From NCBI RefSeq assembly GCF_020103695.1, contig NZ_JAHXBF010000004.1:372001-436000 (forward strand): DNA of 64,000 bases, in the 5' to 3' direction. Below are positions 24,973-32,833 of the stretch, in pieces. Numbering within the stretch: the stretch's first letter is position 1; every line of letters starts with the position of its first letter. The notes beneath the pieces were generated by a model that saw only the letters and a list, made by a program, of their open reading frames with translations, had not been told where the DNA came from and made no database searches. A program made the translations under genes and the position numbers. Source of the stretch: Hyalangium versicolor. GTDB lineage: Bacteria; Myxococcota; Myxococcia; Myxococcales; Myxococcaceae.

Positions 24973-25785
24973 ATGAGCCTGGGGCCGCCCATGCAGCTCT
25001 CGCTCTTCAGCGTGCCGGGGTCCTCCCACCCCGAGCCCGAGAGCACTCGCTCGCCCAGGGATGGGACGCCCACTCCCTCTGCAAGCGAGCAGCGTGCCCT
25101 GCCCGCCCGAGCCGAGACCCTGCCTCGCGCCGCCGAGCTGGCGCACCAGCTGTCCTCCCTGCTGAAGCTGCCGGTCCACCTCACCCTCACCGACAACCGC
25201 GCGACCCTGGTCAGCTTCCGCCGCCACCCCGAGGAGCTGCGCCTGCGCGTCCACCACCTCTTCCTTGATGCTCCGGATGCCGTGGTGCGAGCCATTGCCA
25301 CGTTCGTAGGGCAGGGAGACGCGCGCGCGCGGGCCATGCTGGAGGAGTACACCCGGGCACAGCGAACCCAGGTGCGGCGCACACGCCGGCCCGGCGCTCC
25401 ACTGAAGGCTCGTGGACAATGCTTTGATTTGCAGCCCACCTTCGAGCGCCTCAACGTCACGCATTTCCAGGGGCAACTTCAGGCGGACATCGGCTGGGCA
25501 CGGCGCCCGGGGCGCAAGTCCCGAAAGACCATCCGTCTGGCTACCTACGACGCTCGTCTGCGGGAGATCCGCGTCCACCCCGCGCTCGATCAGCCTCACG
25601 TCCCCGCCTTCGTCGTGGACTCGGTCGTCTTCCACGCCATGCTGCACGCGCTCTTTCCGGACGAGACGGGGAACTGCCCCTCTTCACACTCAGCGGAGTT
25701 CCTCGAACGCGAACGTGCGTTCCCGCTGCTCGACGCGGCCCTGCGCTGGCAGCACGAGAACCTGCGCTCCCTGATGCGGGCGTAG
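24973..25785 (+). CDS. SprT-like protein with altered zinc-peptidase motif
   Basis: 270 residues from ATG 24973; an internal ATG at 24991 is an alternative. The C-terminal half resembles SprT/Spartan-type peptidases: FERLNVTHFQGQLQADIGW, a basic RKSRKTIRLATYD segment, then VVFHAMLHALFP and a later His in SSHSAEFLERER. The family motif is HExxH; here it reads HAMLH, so the catalytic Glu is Ala while the zinc His residues remain. This suggests a zinc-binding but possibly inactive protein. The N-terminal 60 residues are disordered. It converges on the coiled-coil gene. Confidence 0.6.
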   Translation: MSLGPPMQLSLFSVPGSSHPEPESTRSPRDGTPTPSASEQRALPARAETLPRAAELAHQLSSLLKLPVHLTLTDNRATLVSFRRHPEELRLRVHHLFLDAPDAVVRAIATFVGQGDARARAMLEEYTRAQRTQVRRTRRPGAPLKARGQCFDLQPTFERLNVTHFQGQLQADIGWARRPGRKSRKTIRLATYDARLREIRVHPALDQPHVPAFVVDSVVFHAMLHALFPDETGNCPSSHSAEFLERERAFPLLDAALRWQHENLRSLMRA

Positions 25786-25834
25786 GGCTGGTCTCGCCCC
25801 CGATACAGCTCCGAGCTGACGCCCGGGCACGGCC

Positions 25835-26440
25835 TCAGGAAGAGGCGAGCCCCTTGCGCAGCAGGTTCAGCTTGTTGCGCGCGGAGAGCAACTGCTGGCG
25901 CAGCGAGTCCGACTGCCGCCCCACGTCGGTGAAGTCCTGCTCCTCGGCGAGCCCGGTGACGGATTGGGCCTCATCGGCTACCTCCACCATGCGCTGGTTG
26001 AGCGTGTCCAGGGTGGAGATGAGCTCCGTGTTCTGCTCGGGCGTCTGGGCCTTGGCTCGCTGCGCGGCGAACTCCTGCATCCGCTGGTTGAGCTCGGCGG
26101 CGCTCTGCCCCAGGGCGCCATAGCGCTCCAGGAGCGCCTTGAAGGTCTCCGCGCGCTGCTGAAGTTCCTGGGCGCGAGCGTTGACGGCCTCGGCCTGGAT
26201 CTGCTGCCTGTCGCGCGCCGCCGTCACAGCCGCCACGAGCGCGCTCACGCTGGCATTGAGGACCTGATCCTGCTCGGCCACGTCCCGGAGCAACTTCGAG
26301 GCGCGCTCCAGGCTCTTCTCGGAGTTCAGCGGGGCCTTGCGGAGCTGGTCCGCGAGGGACTCGAAGCGAAGGAGCTGGGATTCCAGGGACTCGGCGGCGG
26401 CAACCAGCTCGGAGGAGGGCGACTTGTCGCGCTTGCTCAT
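25835..26440 (-). CDS. Coiled-coil hypothetical protein
   Basis: 201 residues from ATG 26440, almost entirely predicted coiled coil (heptads of Leu/Ala with many Gln and Glu, about 15-195), no signal peptide or membrane segment. Gene density and codon use support it. Function unknown; a structural or scaffolding role is only a guess. It is divergent from the histone-H1-like gene, sharing a 217-base promoter region. Confidence 0.6.
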   Translation of the reverse strand: MSKRDKSPSSELVAAAESLESQLLRFESLADQLRKAPLNSEKSLERASKLLRDVAEQDQVLNASVSALVAAVTAARDRQQIQAEAVNARAQELQQRAETFKALLERYGALGQSAAELNQRMQEFAAQRAKAQTPEQNTELISTLDTLNQRMVEVADEAQSVTGLAEEQDFTDVGRQSDSLRQQLLSARNKLNLLRKGLASS

Positions 26441-26657
26441 AGGGCGGCCAACATGGCACGGCCCGAGCGGGTTGCCACTTCCCGAGCGAGGCCACGACCC
26501 CAGAGCGTTGCCTGAGAACACCGGGCCAGGCCCTCTCGCTGGCCACTCGGCCCCAAGCAGCCCTGGCTCGCCTGCCTGCTTCGAGTCGTTCTCAGGCTGA
26601 GGGGACTGCCTACCTTTCCTCCGGGGGCTCGCATGCCCCTGCGAAAAGGAGAGCGGC

Positions 26658-27488
26658 ATGCCCAGGAGCTACAGCTTCGATCACTTCACGGCAGCGACAC
26701 CGGACTCGAGCAAGATTGGCGCCACGCACGACAGCCATCACCCGCTGAAGAGCGAGACACCTCTGCCCGAGCAGGAGGGACTGCACTACGGCCAGCACCA
26801 CGCGGAGACAATCATGCGGGCGCAGGCACGGCAGATGGAGCGGGAGACGGAACAGATGCTCGCGGAGTCCTCCGACGAGATGGACGAGCAACCTCCCACG
26901 GAGCTTCTGGCAGCCGACGAGCGCCAGGAAGAGGCAGCCGACGACAGGGAAACAGATCTGCCTGCCTCAGAAGACCCGACGCAGCTCGAAGCAGAGCCGC
27001 CCGCTTCGGAAGAGCCTCCCCAGATGGAGGCAGCGCCACAAGTTCAGGTCCCTCCACAGGAAGCGGTGGAGCCGACGCTGGAGGCTGAGCCCACCCCGAC
27101 TGTAAAAACAGTCACGAAGCGTGCCATCCCTCAGCGCAAACCCGTGAAGCGCGCAGCCGCCAAGAGGGCGCATCACACCACCGTCGCGCGGAGAAGCACG
27201 GGCAAACAACTGGCCAAGGCTCCATCGAAGGTCAAGGCCCTCTCGAAGGCCAAGGCCCGCCCAAAGGCCAAAGCCCTCCCGAAGGCCAAGGATCTTCCGA
27301 AGGCCAGGCCGAGCAAGCCGGTGAAGGTGGCCAAGGCGACAACTCCTGCGCGCAAGACAGCCCGGGGAACGAAGCGCATCGCCAACACGACCGCAGTAGC
27401 CCGAACGGCCCGTGGGAGCGCGAAGCCTACCGCGAAGGCAAAAACGAAACGGGCCACTACGACGCGGCGTCCGGCGAAGAGACGCTAA
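26658..27488 (+). CDS. Histone-H1-like protein with Lys/Ala/Pro-rich tail
   Basis: 276 residues; AAAAGGAGAG precedes ATG 26658. Residues 1-80 look folded and may be a conserved domain (SYSFDHFTAATPDSSKIG); 85-150 are acidic and Pro/Glu-rich; 155-276 are highly basic with KAKA/PKAK repeats like the C-terminal tail of eukaryotic H1 and of myxobacterial DNA-binding proteins. Likely binds DNA or RNA non-specifically. The acidic middle may mask the tail. A 25-bp palindromic repeat lies just after the stop. Confidence 0.7.
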   Translation: MPRSYSFDHFTAATPDSSKIGATHDSHHPLKSETPLPEQEGLHYGQHHAETIMRAQARQMERETEQMLAESSDEMDEQPPTELLAADERQEEAADDRETDLPASEDPTQLEAEPPASEEPPQMEAAPQVQVPPQEAVEPTLEAEPTPTVKTVTKRAIPQRKPVKRAAAKRAHHTTVARRSTGKQLAKAPSKVKALSKAKARPKAKALPKAKDLPKARPSKPVKVAKATTPARKTARGTKRIANTTAVARTARGSAKPTAKAKTKRATTTRRPAKRR

Positions 27489-27528
27489 AGCCTCGAGCAG
27501 GAGCCCCACTGCCGGCCGCATCGGACCG

Positions 27529-27553
27529 AACTGGTATGACAAGCATACCGGTT
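27529..27553. repeat. 25-bp palindromic repeat, copy 1
   Basis: Left half AACTGGTATG, five-base spacer, right half CATACCGGTT (one mismatch). It is in the convergent gap between the histone-like and the next gene. Same family as 49788-49812, 60898-60922 and 61018-61042. Confidence 0.7.
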
Positions 27554-27581
27554 CGCGCAGAACGGACCGGGAGGGGCCTGC

Positions 27582-28781
27582 TCAGGTGGACTGGGCCGGG
27601 GCGATGCGCAGCGTCCCCTCCAGGGGCGCTCCGAGATCCACCATGAGCCTCGCGAGTGAGTCGGCAGCGGACTCCGCGTCATTGCCCAGGCGGACCAGCA
27701 TGTCGCCCACCTCGTCCGGAGTCCGCGCGAGCGCCAGCGTCTGCAGCCCCACGTCGCCCTCCCAGAGCTCCATCGCCTCCGTGCGCGCCTCCCGCTCGAA
27801 GCGCTCCGGATCCATGCCATTGCGCTCACACACCCGCAGGCGCGCCAGATCCCTCCACAGCATGACCTCCTGGTCCGCCAGCAGCAGCTCGGCGTGCCAC
27901 CGCCCCTCCAGTCCTTCCGCCTCGCCGCGCAAGCCCCGCGCCAGCGCTGCCACCGTCTCCGGCGACAGGTGGCTGAAGACCACCGACAAGTCCCCGTGCG
28001 TCTGGTGCCCCGCGGAGTCGATCACCACGTGCCAGAGCACCATCCGCCCCGTGAACCGGGCCGACGCGCGCACCTCCACGCTCCCATCGTCGTACTCGGC
28101 CGACCACTGCACGTTCAGCACCCGCTCGGCGTCCAGCCTCCGGAACTGCCGCAGGAAGCTCAGCTCCGGAACCAACGCCCGCTGCTGCGTGAACACGGCC
28201 ACGCGCCCCGAGCGCAGCACCCCACCGTCGGGATCCGCCAGCGGCACGGCACCCGTGCTCACGAAGTGATGATACGCCCCCAGCGCTCCCTCTCGGGACA
28301 GCTCCAGATCCGCCGTCCGTCCCAGCGAGCGCTCCAGCACCGGCAGCGCGCTGCCCTGCACCTCGCCGCCGAGCGGCTCCAGCCCCGCGAACGGATCCTC
28401 CACCTGCCCCCGCATGGAGGTGGTGGTGACGCGCATCAACTGCGCATCCAACCGGCTCACCTCGTGGAGCCGACCCTGTGCCCCCTGCCCCTCTCCCGAG
28501 GCCTCCCAGCGCAGCGTGCTGCCCTCCGGCACCGTGAGCGGCTCGGAGAGACTCAGCGGCGGAAGCTCGCCCGACCGAAGCTGTGCCGCCACCGTGACGT
28601 TCGTCTCCAGGTAGCAGGAGGGCGGCACATCCTTCACCCACGACATGCCTCGGCCGGCCCCCGCATCGAGCAGCAGCACGTAGGTGTCCTGAAGATCCTC
28701 GCTGACGAGCGTCTCGGCCCCTGGGGACTCTTCATCGGAAGTTGCCATGCGGGAACCCAACCAGAATCTGTCCTTCTCCAT
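27582..28781 (-). CDS. Hypothetical protein of about 400 residues
   Basis: 399 residues from ATG 28781 (a second ATG at 28748 is equally plausible). Soluble, acidic, no signal peptide. It reads as a beta-rich N-terminal half (SGELPPLSLSEPLTVPEGS) and a helical C-terminal half ending in MLVRLGNDAESAADSLARLM. No family recognised; codon use and length support a real gene. Transcribed alone, towards the palindromic repeat. Confidence 0.6.
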   Translation of the reverse strand: MEKDRFWLGSRMATSDEESPGAETLVSEDLQDTYVLLLDAGAGRGMSWVKDVPPSCYLETNVTVAAQLRSGELPPLSLSEPLTVPEGSTLRWEASGEGQGAQGRLHEVSRLDAQLMRVTTTSMRGQVEDPFAGLEPLGGEVQGSALPVLERSLGRTADLELSREGALGAYHHFVSTGAVPLADPDGGVLRSGRVAVFTQQRALVPELSFLRQFRRLDAERVLNVQWSAEYDDGSVEVRASARFTGRMVLWHVVIDSAGHQTHGDLSVVFSHLSPETVAALARGLRGEAEGLEGRWHAELLLADQEVMLWRDLARLRVCERNGMDPERFEREARTEAMELWEGDVGLQTLALARTPDEVGDMLVRLGNDAESAADSLARLMVDLGAPLEGTLRIAPAQST

Positions 28782-29009
28782 GACACCCGCCGCAGAGGGC
28801 TCGAAAGGATTCGCAGCCTCCCAGGCCTAGCATGCTCGCCTGGATGCTGTCCGCACGTCCAGGAACCGTCTGTTTCGAGTTCAGAACAAGGCGGGTCGGT
28901 CGCGACTCCATCCCCTTGGCCGGCCAGCATCCAGGCACGAAAGGGCTGCTCGCGGCCACTTCGGGGCACGCGCAGCTTACAGGCAACAGATGTGCTGGAG
29001 GCAGCGCAC

Positions 29010-29921
29010 ATGGATCTTCCCCGTATCCTGGTGACTGGCGCCACGGGCCGACAAGGCGGCGCACTGGCCCGTCACCTGCTCTACCAGGGACGCCGGGTGG
29101 TGGCCCTCACCCGGAACCCGGACTCCCCCGTGGCACACGAGCTGGAGAGCCTGGGAGCAAAGCTGTCACTCGGTGACTTCGAGGACACCAGCTCGCTCGA
29201 GGACGCCTTCCGCGCCGTGGAAGTCGTCTATGCGATGACCACGCCCTACGAGGCGGGCATCGAGGCCGAGGTGCAACACGGCGTGAGCCTGGTGGACGCC
29301 GCCCAGCGGGCCGGAGTGAAGCACTTCATCTACTCCTCGGTGGCGGGGGCGGATCACCACACGGGTGTGCCCCACTTCGACAGCAAACACGAGGTGGAGC
29401 GCTACCTGCGCCGCTCCAACCTGCCCCACACCATCATCGGGCCCACCTTCTTCATGGAGAACTTCACCGGCCCCCTGGTCCGCGAGGGCCTCCAGTCCGG
29501 AGTCCTCAGCCTGGCCCTGCCTCCCACGCACGGCCTGCAGATGGTGGCGCTGGAGGATCTGGCCCGCTTCGTCGCCTTCGTCATCGACAACCCCGAGGAC
29601 TTCATCGGCGAGCGCATCGACGTCGCCTCGGACGAAGTGACGCCCCAGCAGGCCACGGATCTGCTCTCGTATGCGAGCGGCCACCGGCTGCACTACCAGC
29701 AACTGCCGCTCGCGCTCCTCCGCGAGGAGAGCGAGGACAAGGCGCTGATGTATGAATGGCTCGATCGCGTGGGCTACCACGCCGACATCCTCACCCTGCG
29801 TCACGAATTCTCGAAGCTGGGCTGGCACACCTTCGAGGAGTGGGCGCGCGGCCAGGACTGGAGCTTCATCGGCGGTGCCACCCGCGCCGAGGGCGGGCTG
29901 GGAACGCACTCGGGACCGTGA
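29010..29921 (+). CDS. NmrA-like NAD(P)-binding protein
   Basis: 303 residues from ATG 29010, with TGGAGG eight bases upstream. Rossmann motif ILVTGATGRQGGALA (GxxGxxG, residues 7-21), RNPD after the second strand, and NmrA-family pieces: VYAMTTPYEAG, FIYSSVAGAD, LRRSNLPHTIIGPTFFMENF and VALEDLARFVAFVI. Members include redox-sensing regulators and reductases; Tyr-x-x-x-Lys is absent, so catalysis is uncertain. Monocistronic. Confidence 0.85.
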   Translation: MDLPRILVTGATGRQGGALARHLLYQGRRVVALTRNPDSPVAHELESLGAKLSLGDFEDTSSLEDAFRAVEVVYAMTTPYEAGIEAEVQHGVSLVDAAQRAGVKHFIYSSVAGADHHTGVPHFDSKHEVERYLRRSNLPHTIIGPTFFMENFTGPLVREGLQSGVLSLALPPTHGLQMVALEDLARFVAFVIDNPEDFIGERIDVASDEVTPQQATDLLSYASGHRLHYQQLPLALLREESEDKALMYEWLDRVGYHADILTLRHEFSKLGWHTFEEWARGQDWSFIGGATRAEGGLGTHSGP

Positions 29922-30041
29922 GTCAATGACATAGAGAGCCCTTGCTCTTGCAATTGGGAGACATTTGCTTTTTGGAAGGGTCGTTATGTCCCTCCTGAGT
30001 GGGCGCCTTACAGTGGACGCCACCTCAGGGAGGTCTCCTAT

Positions 30042-30755
30042 ATGCGGAAGCGCTGGCTCGGAGTCGTCGCACTGCTGGTCACGGCGGGCTGTACACACAA
30101 TGGGCTGCTGCGCCCTCAGTCAGGAATGGTTCCCCTGACCGAGGACGGGACGGCCGCTGTCACCGGCGACAAGGGTGTGATGCTGGTGGCGTACGCCTCG
30201 AACTGGAAGGGCCAGCCTCGGAACCTCGAGCAGCACTTCACCCCCATCGAAGTCCGGGTGGAGAACCGCAGCGGCCGGGCCCTGAGCATCCGCTACGAGG
30301 GCTTCGAGCTCGAAGGCCGCAAGCAGTATGTCGCGCGGGCTCCGAAGGAGTTGGGCCAGATCCTCGCCATGAGGGACGCCACCTTCCAGCCCGCCCGGGA
30401 CGTGTACGGTACCTGGCGCCCTCCTCGGAGCGCGTACCAGAACAGGACATCGACCGGAGCAGTGCCATCCCCGGATGACACGACGTACAACTCCTACAAT
30501 GGCATCTCCCCCTACACCGCGCCGCCCTGCCTGACATGTGTCTCGGATACCGAGACCGCGTCCCTGCCGAGCCAGGACATGCTGCGCATGGCGCTCGCGG
30601 AGGGCGCGCTGGAGGATGGGCAGTCCCGCCAGGGCTTCCTCTACTTCGAGGAGCCCCTTCGGACAGAGGCTCAGGCCACCCTGAAGGTGGCGCTGGTGGA
30701 CGCCACCACGGGTGAACCGTTTGGCTCACTGAGCATCCCGTTCGAGGTCCACTGA
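30042..30755 (+). CDS. Lipoprotein of unknown function
   Basis: 237 residues; GGGAGG precedes ATG 30042. The signal peptide ends in VTAGC. The body is beta-rich: a strand-rich segment PIEVRVENRSGRALSIRYEG (like Ig-type envelope proteins), a Tyr/Pro-rich middle and a C-terminal QGFLYFEEPL / TLKVALVDATTG strand pair. Two Cys occur in PPCLTC. Likely a periplasm- or outer-membrane-anchored protein; family not recognised. Confidence 0.75.
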   Translation: MRKRWLGVVALLVTAGCTHNGLLRPQSGMVPLTEDGTAAVTGDKGVMLVAYASNWKGQPRNLEQHFTPIEVRVENRSGRALSIRYEGFELEGRKQYVARAPKELGQILAMRDATFQPARDVYGTWRPPRSAYQNRTSTGAVPSPDDTTYNSYNGISPYTAPPCLTCVSDTETASLPSQDMLRMALAEGALEDGQSRQGFLYFEEPLRTEAQATLKVALVDATTGEPFGSLSIPFEVH

Positions 30756-30761
30756 GCCAGC

Positions 30762-31055
30762 TCAGTGCAGCAGCATGCGGGCGCGCGGAGAGAGCTGTTC
30801 ATAGCGTGTCTTGAACAGTCGCAGCTCCGCGGGCAGCCCCAGGCTCCGTCGGACCTCCGCGCCACGGATGGGGTGGCCGAAGAGCGGGCCGAGCAGGCAC
30901 AAATCGAGCGCGCCCGCCAACAGCGGCCCCAGCCCCGCCAGCGCCACCACCGAACCTCGTGGCGAGCTGGACGAGAGCCCTCCCAATACCATCCCAGCCC
31001 CCGCCAGGATGCGGAGCCATCGTCCCGTTCGCGAGACCATGAAGCCAACGAGCAT
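30762..31055 (-). CDS. DUF2892 small membrane protein
   Basis: 97 residues with two hydrophobic segments (about 13-28 and 35-57): TGRWLRILAGAGMVLGG and VALAGLGPLLAGALDLCLLGPLFG follow the DUF2892/YgaP-type membrane hairpin, with the family's Cys kept. A basic tail of about 35 residues follows. Function of the family is poorly known; some members are fused to rhodaneses. It converges on the lipoprotein gene, six bases apart. Confidence 0.65.
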   Translation of the reverse strand: MLVGFMVSRTGRWLRILAGAGMVLGGLSSSSPRGSVVALAGLGPLLAGALDLCLLGPLFGHPIRGAEVRRSLGLPAELRLFKTRYEQLSPRARMLLH

Positions 31056-31271
31056 GCGGCACCTCCATGGCGAAGATGGACATGGGCCCGGGCCACACCA
31101 CCGCTCCCTGTTCCGCTCAGGCGCTCGCTCGCCCTCCCGCTTCCCAGGGGCTCATGACTCAGGAACAGGCGAGGGCCCGCCATCCCGCTGGCTCACCAGT
31201 GCACCCCATGTGTCCAGGCCACAACTTCCCTCCAGGGCCGCGAGCCCAGAGCGGCTCAGGGGGCAGAGCGC

Positions 31272-31556
31272 ATGTTCGAGCGATCGGAGATCCAAAAAGG
31301 GATGACGGTGCGCAGCATCGACGGGCACAAGCTCGGGCGCATCGTGGACATCACGGACGAGGAGCTCATCGTGGAGAAGGGCTTCTTCCGCCGCAGGGAC
31401 TTCGCCGTCCGCTTCTCGGACGTGCGCGAGGTGGCTCATGGAGAGGTGCTGCTCCAGCACGGCCAGGACAGCCTCTTCGCCGCGCCTCGCGAAGTGCCCC
31501 ACCAGGTTCACTCGCGCAAGCCGCTGGCCCACCTGCCCCTGCGTTCACACCGATGA
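31272..31556 (+). CDS. PRC-barrel/DUF2171-type small protein
   Basis: 94 residues. The beta strands MTVRSIDGHKLGRIVDIT, ELIVEKGFFRRRDFAVRFSD and VREV match a PRC-barrel/DUF2171 fold, a small barrel seen in photosynthetic reaction centres and ribosome-maturation proteins. The C-terminal 25 residues are basic and probably disordered. Divergent from the DUF2892 gene (216-base gap). Function unknown. Confidence 0.7.
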   Translation: MFERSEIQKGMTVRSIDGHKLGRIVDITDEELIVEKGFFRRRDFAVRFSDVREVAHGEVLLQHGQDSLFAAPREVPHQVHSRKPLAHLPLRSHR

Positions 31557-31605
31557 GCAGCGCGATCCTCTAGGACGCGCGTCCCGAGTTCCACGCGGGC
31601 CCACC

Positions 31606-32568
31606 TCATGCGTGGAAGTCCACCCGGCGCACGTCCTCGTCTCCCACCGCCGCTTGATAGACGTGCCACGCGGCGGCCAGATCCTGGAAGGGCAGCCCCA
31701 CCGGACAGAACACCGTGAGCTGCTCGGGCGAGGTCCGTCCCGGCTTCAGCCCGGCGATGATCTCTCCCAGCTCCGCGTGAATGGAGGCCTCAGTCAATCC
31801 GGGGCTCACCACCGCTCCGCCAGACAGCGCCAGCCCCCGGTGATCACACACGAAGGTGGCGCGCGCGAGCAGCTCCGGCGCCAGCTGCACCCGCTCCAGC
31901 TCATCCGTCCCCAACGCGGTGATGTGCATGCCCGGACGCACCAGCTCCGCAGTCAGCGATGCCGGCCCGCCCTCCCCCGTGGTCACGACGATATCGGCCT
32001 CCTCCACCGCCTCCGCCACCGAGCTCACGGCCTGCACTGGCAACGAGAGTTCCTGGTACATGCGCCGGGCCAGGGCCACCGCGCGCGCGGAGTCCGTGTC
32101 GTACACGAAGGCCTGGGACAGCGAGCGCACCAGCCGCAGTGACTTGAGCTGGAGCACGGCTCGGTTGCTTGCGCCCAGCAGGGCCACGCGGCTCGCGTCC
32201 GGGCGGGCCAGCACGTCCGTGCCCAGCGCGCCCACCACTCCCGTGCGCACCACCGTCAACTGCGCCGCGTCCATCACCGCCAGCAGCTCCCCGGTGGCCA
32301 GATCATGCAACTGCAGCACGCCCTGCAGAGGGGGGTTGGCCGCGGGAAAGCGCGCGCTCACCTTGACCGAGTAGGCGGGCACTCCCGGCAAGCTGCCCGG
32401 AAAGAGCACCATGGCCGTACCTTCAGTGTGCAGGGGTACACGCGTCCGCTGAGGTGCCACGGTCCGCGCGAGCGCATCCGCCCGGAACGCCTCGCGCATG
32501 TCCGCCAGCAAGGTGAGGGCCTGCAGGTTTCGCGACACATCCGAGCGGGTGAGGAGAAGTGTGCTCAT
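31606..32568 (-). CDS. Ornithine cyclodeaminase / alanine dehydrogenase family enzyme
   Basis: 320 residues, full length for the family. VKVSARFPAANPP carries the substrate-binding Lys; the Rossmann part has RVALLGASNRAVLQLKSL, VYDTDSARAVALARRM and DIVVTTGEG; GMHITALGTDE matches the conserved G-x-D-x segment. Members catalyse NAD-dependent deamination of ornithine or alanine or reduce cyclic imines; exact substrate not evident. The usual glycine-rich GxGxxA reads GASNRA, a mild variation. The gene is divergent from a histidine kinase; no pathway neighbour is visible. Confidence 0.85.
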   Translation of the reverse strand: MSTLLLTRSDVSRNLQALTLLADMREAFRADALARTVAPQRTRVPLHTEGTAMVLFPGSLPGVPAYSVKVSARFPAANPPLQGVLQLHDLATGELLAVMDAAQLTVVRTGVVGALGTDVLARPDASRVALLGASNRAVLQLKSLRLVRSLSQAFVYDTDSARAVALARRMYQELSLPVQAVSSVAEAVEEADIVVTTGEGGPASLTAELVRPGMHITALGTDELERVQLAPELLARATFVCDHRGLALSGGAVVSPGLTEASIHAELGEIIAGLKPGRTSPEQLTVFCPVGLPFQDLAAAWHVYQAAVGDEDVRRVDFHA

Positions 32569-32833
32569 CTTCGAAGCAACCTAGCCGAGCACGAGGGCGT
32601 TCGCCGAACATCGTCACATCCATCCTGGGGACGCTCGGTTGTTCACACACAACGCGGCACCTGTCCCCGGGGTGCGGGCGGGCAGGCATGGGAGGCATCC
32701 CACCGAGGGTCTCGGGGGTCCCAGCCACTCCGGCCCCGGTCTGCTCGCCATGGAAATCCCGGTACGGGCACGGTTGTCCCATCATGCCCAGAGTGAGGTT
32801 GGGCGTGAGCCAGAGGTCGTCCCGGAGGTCTCG

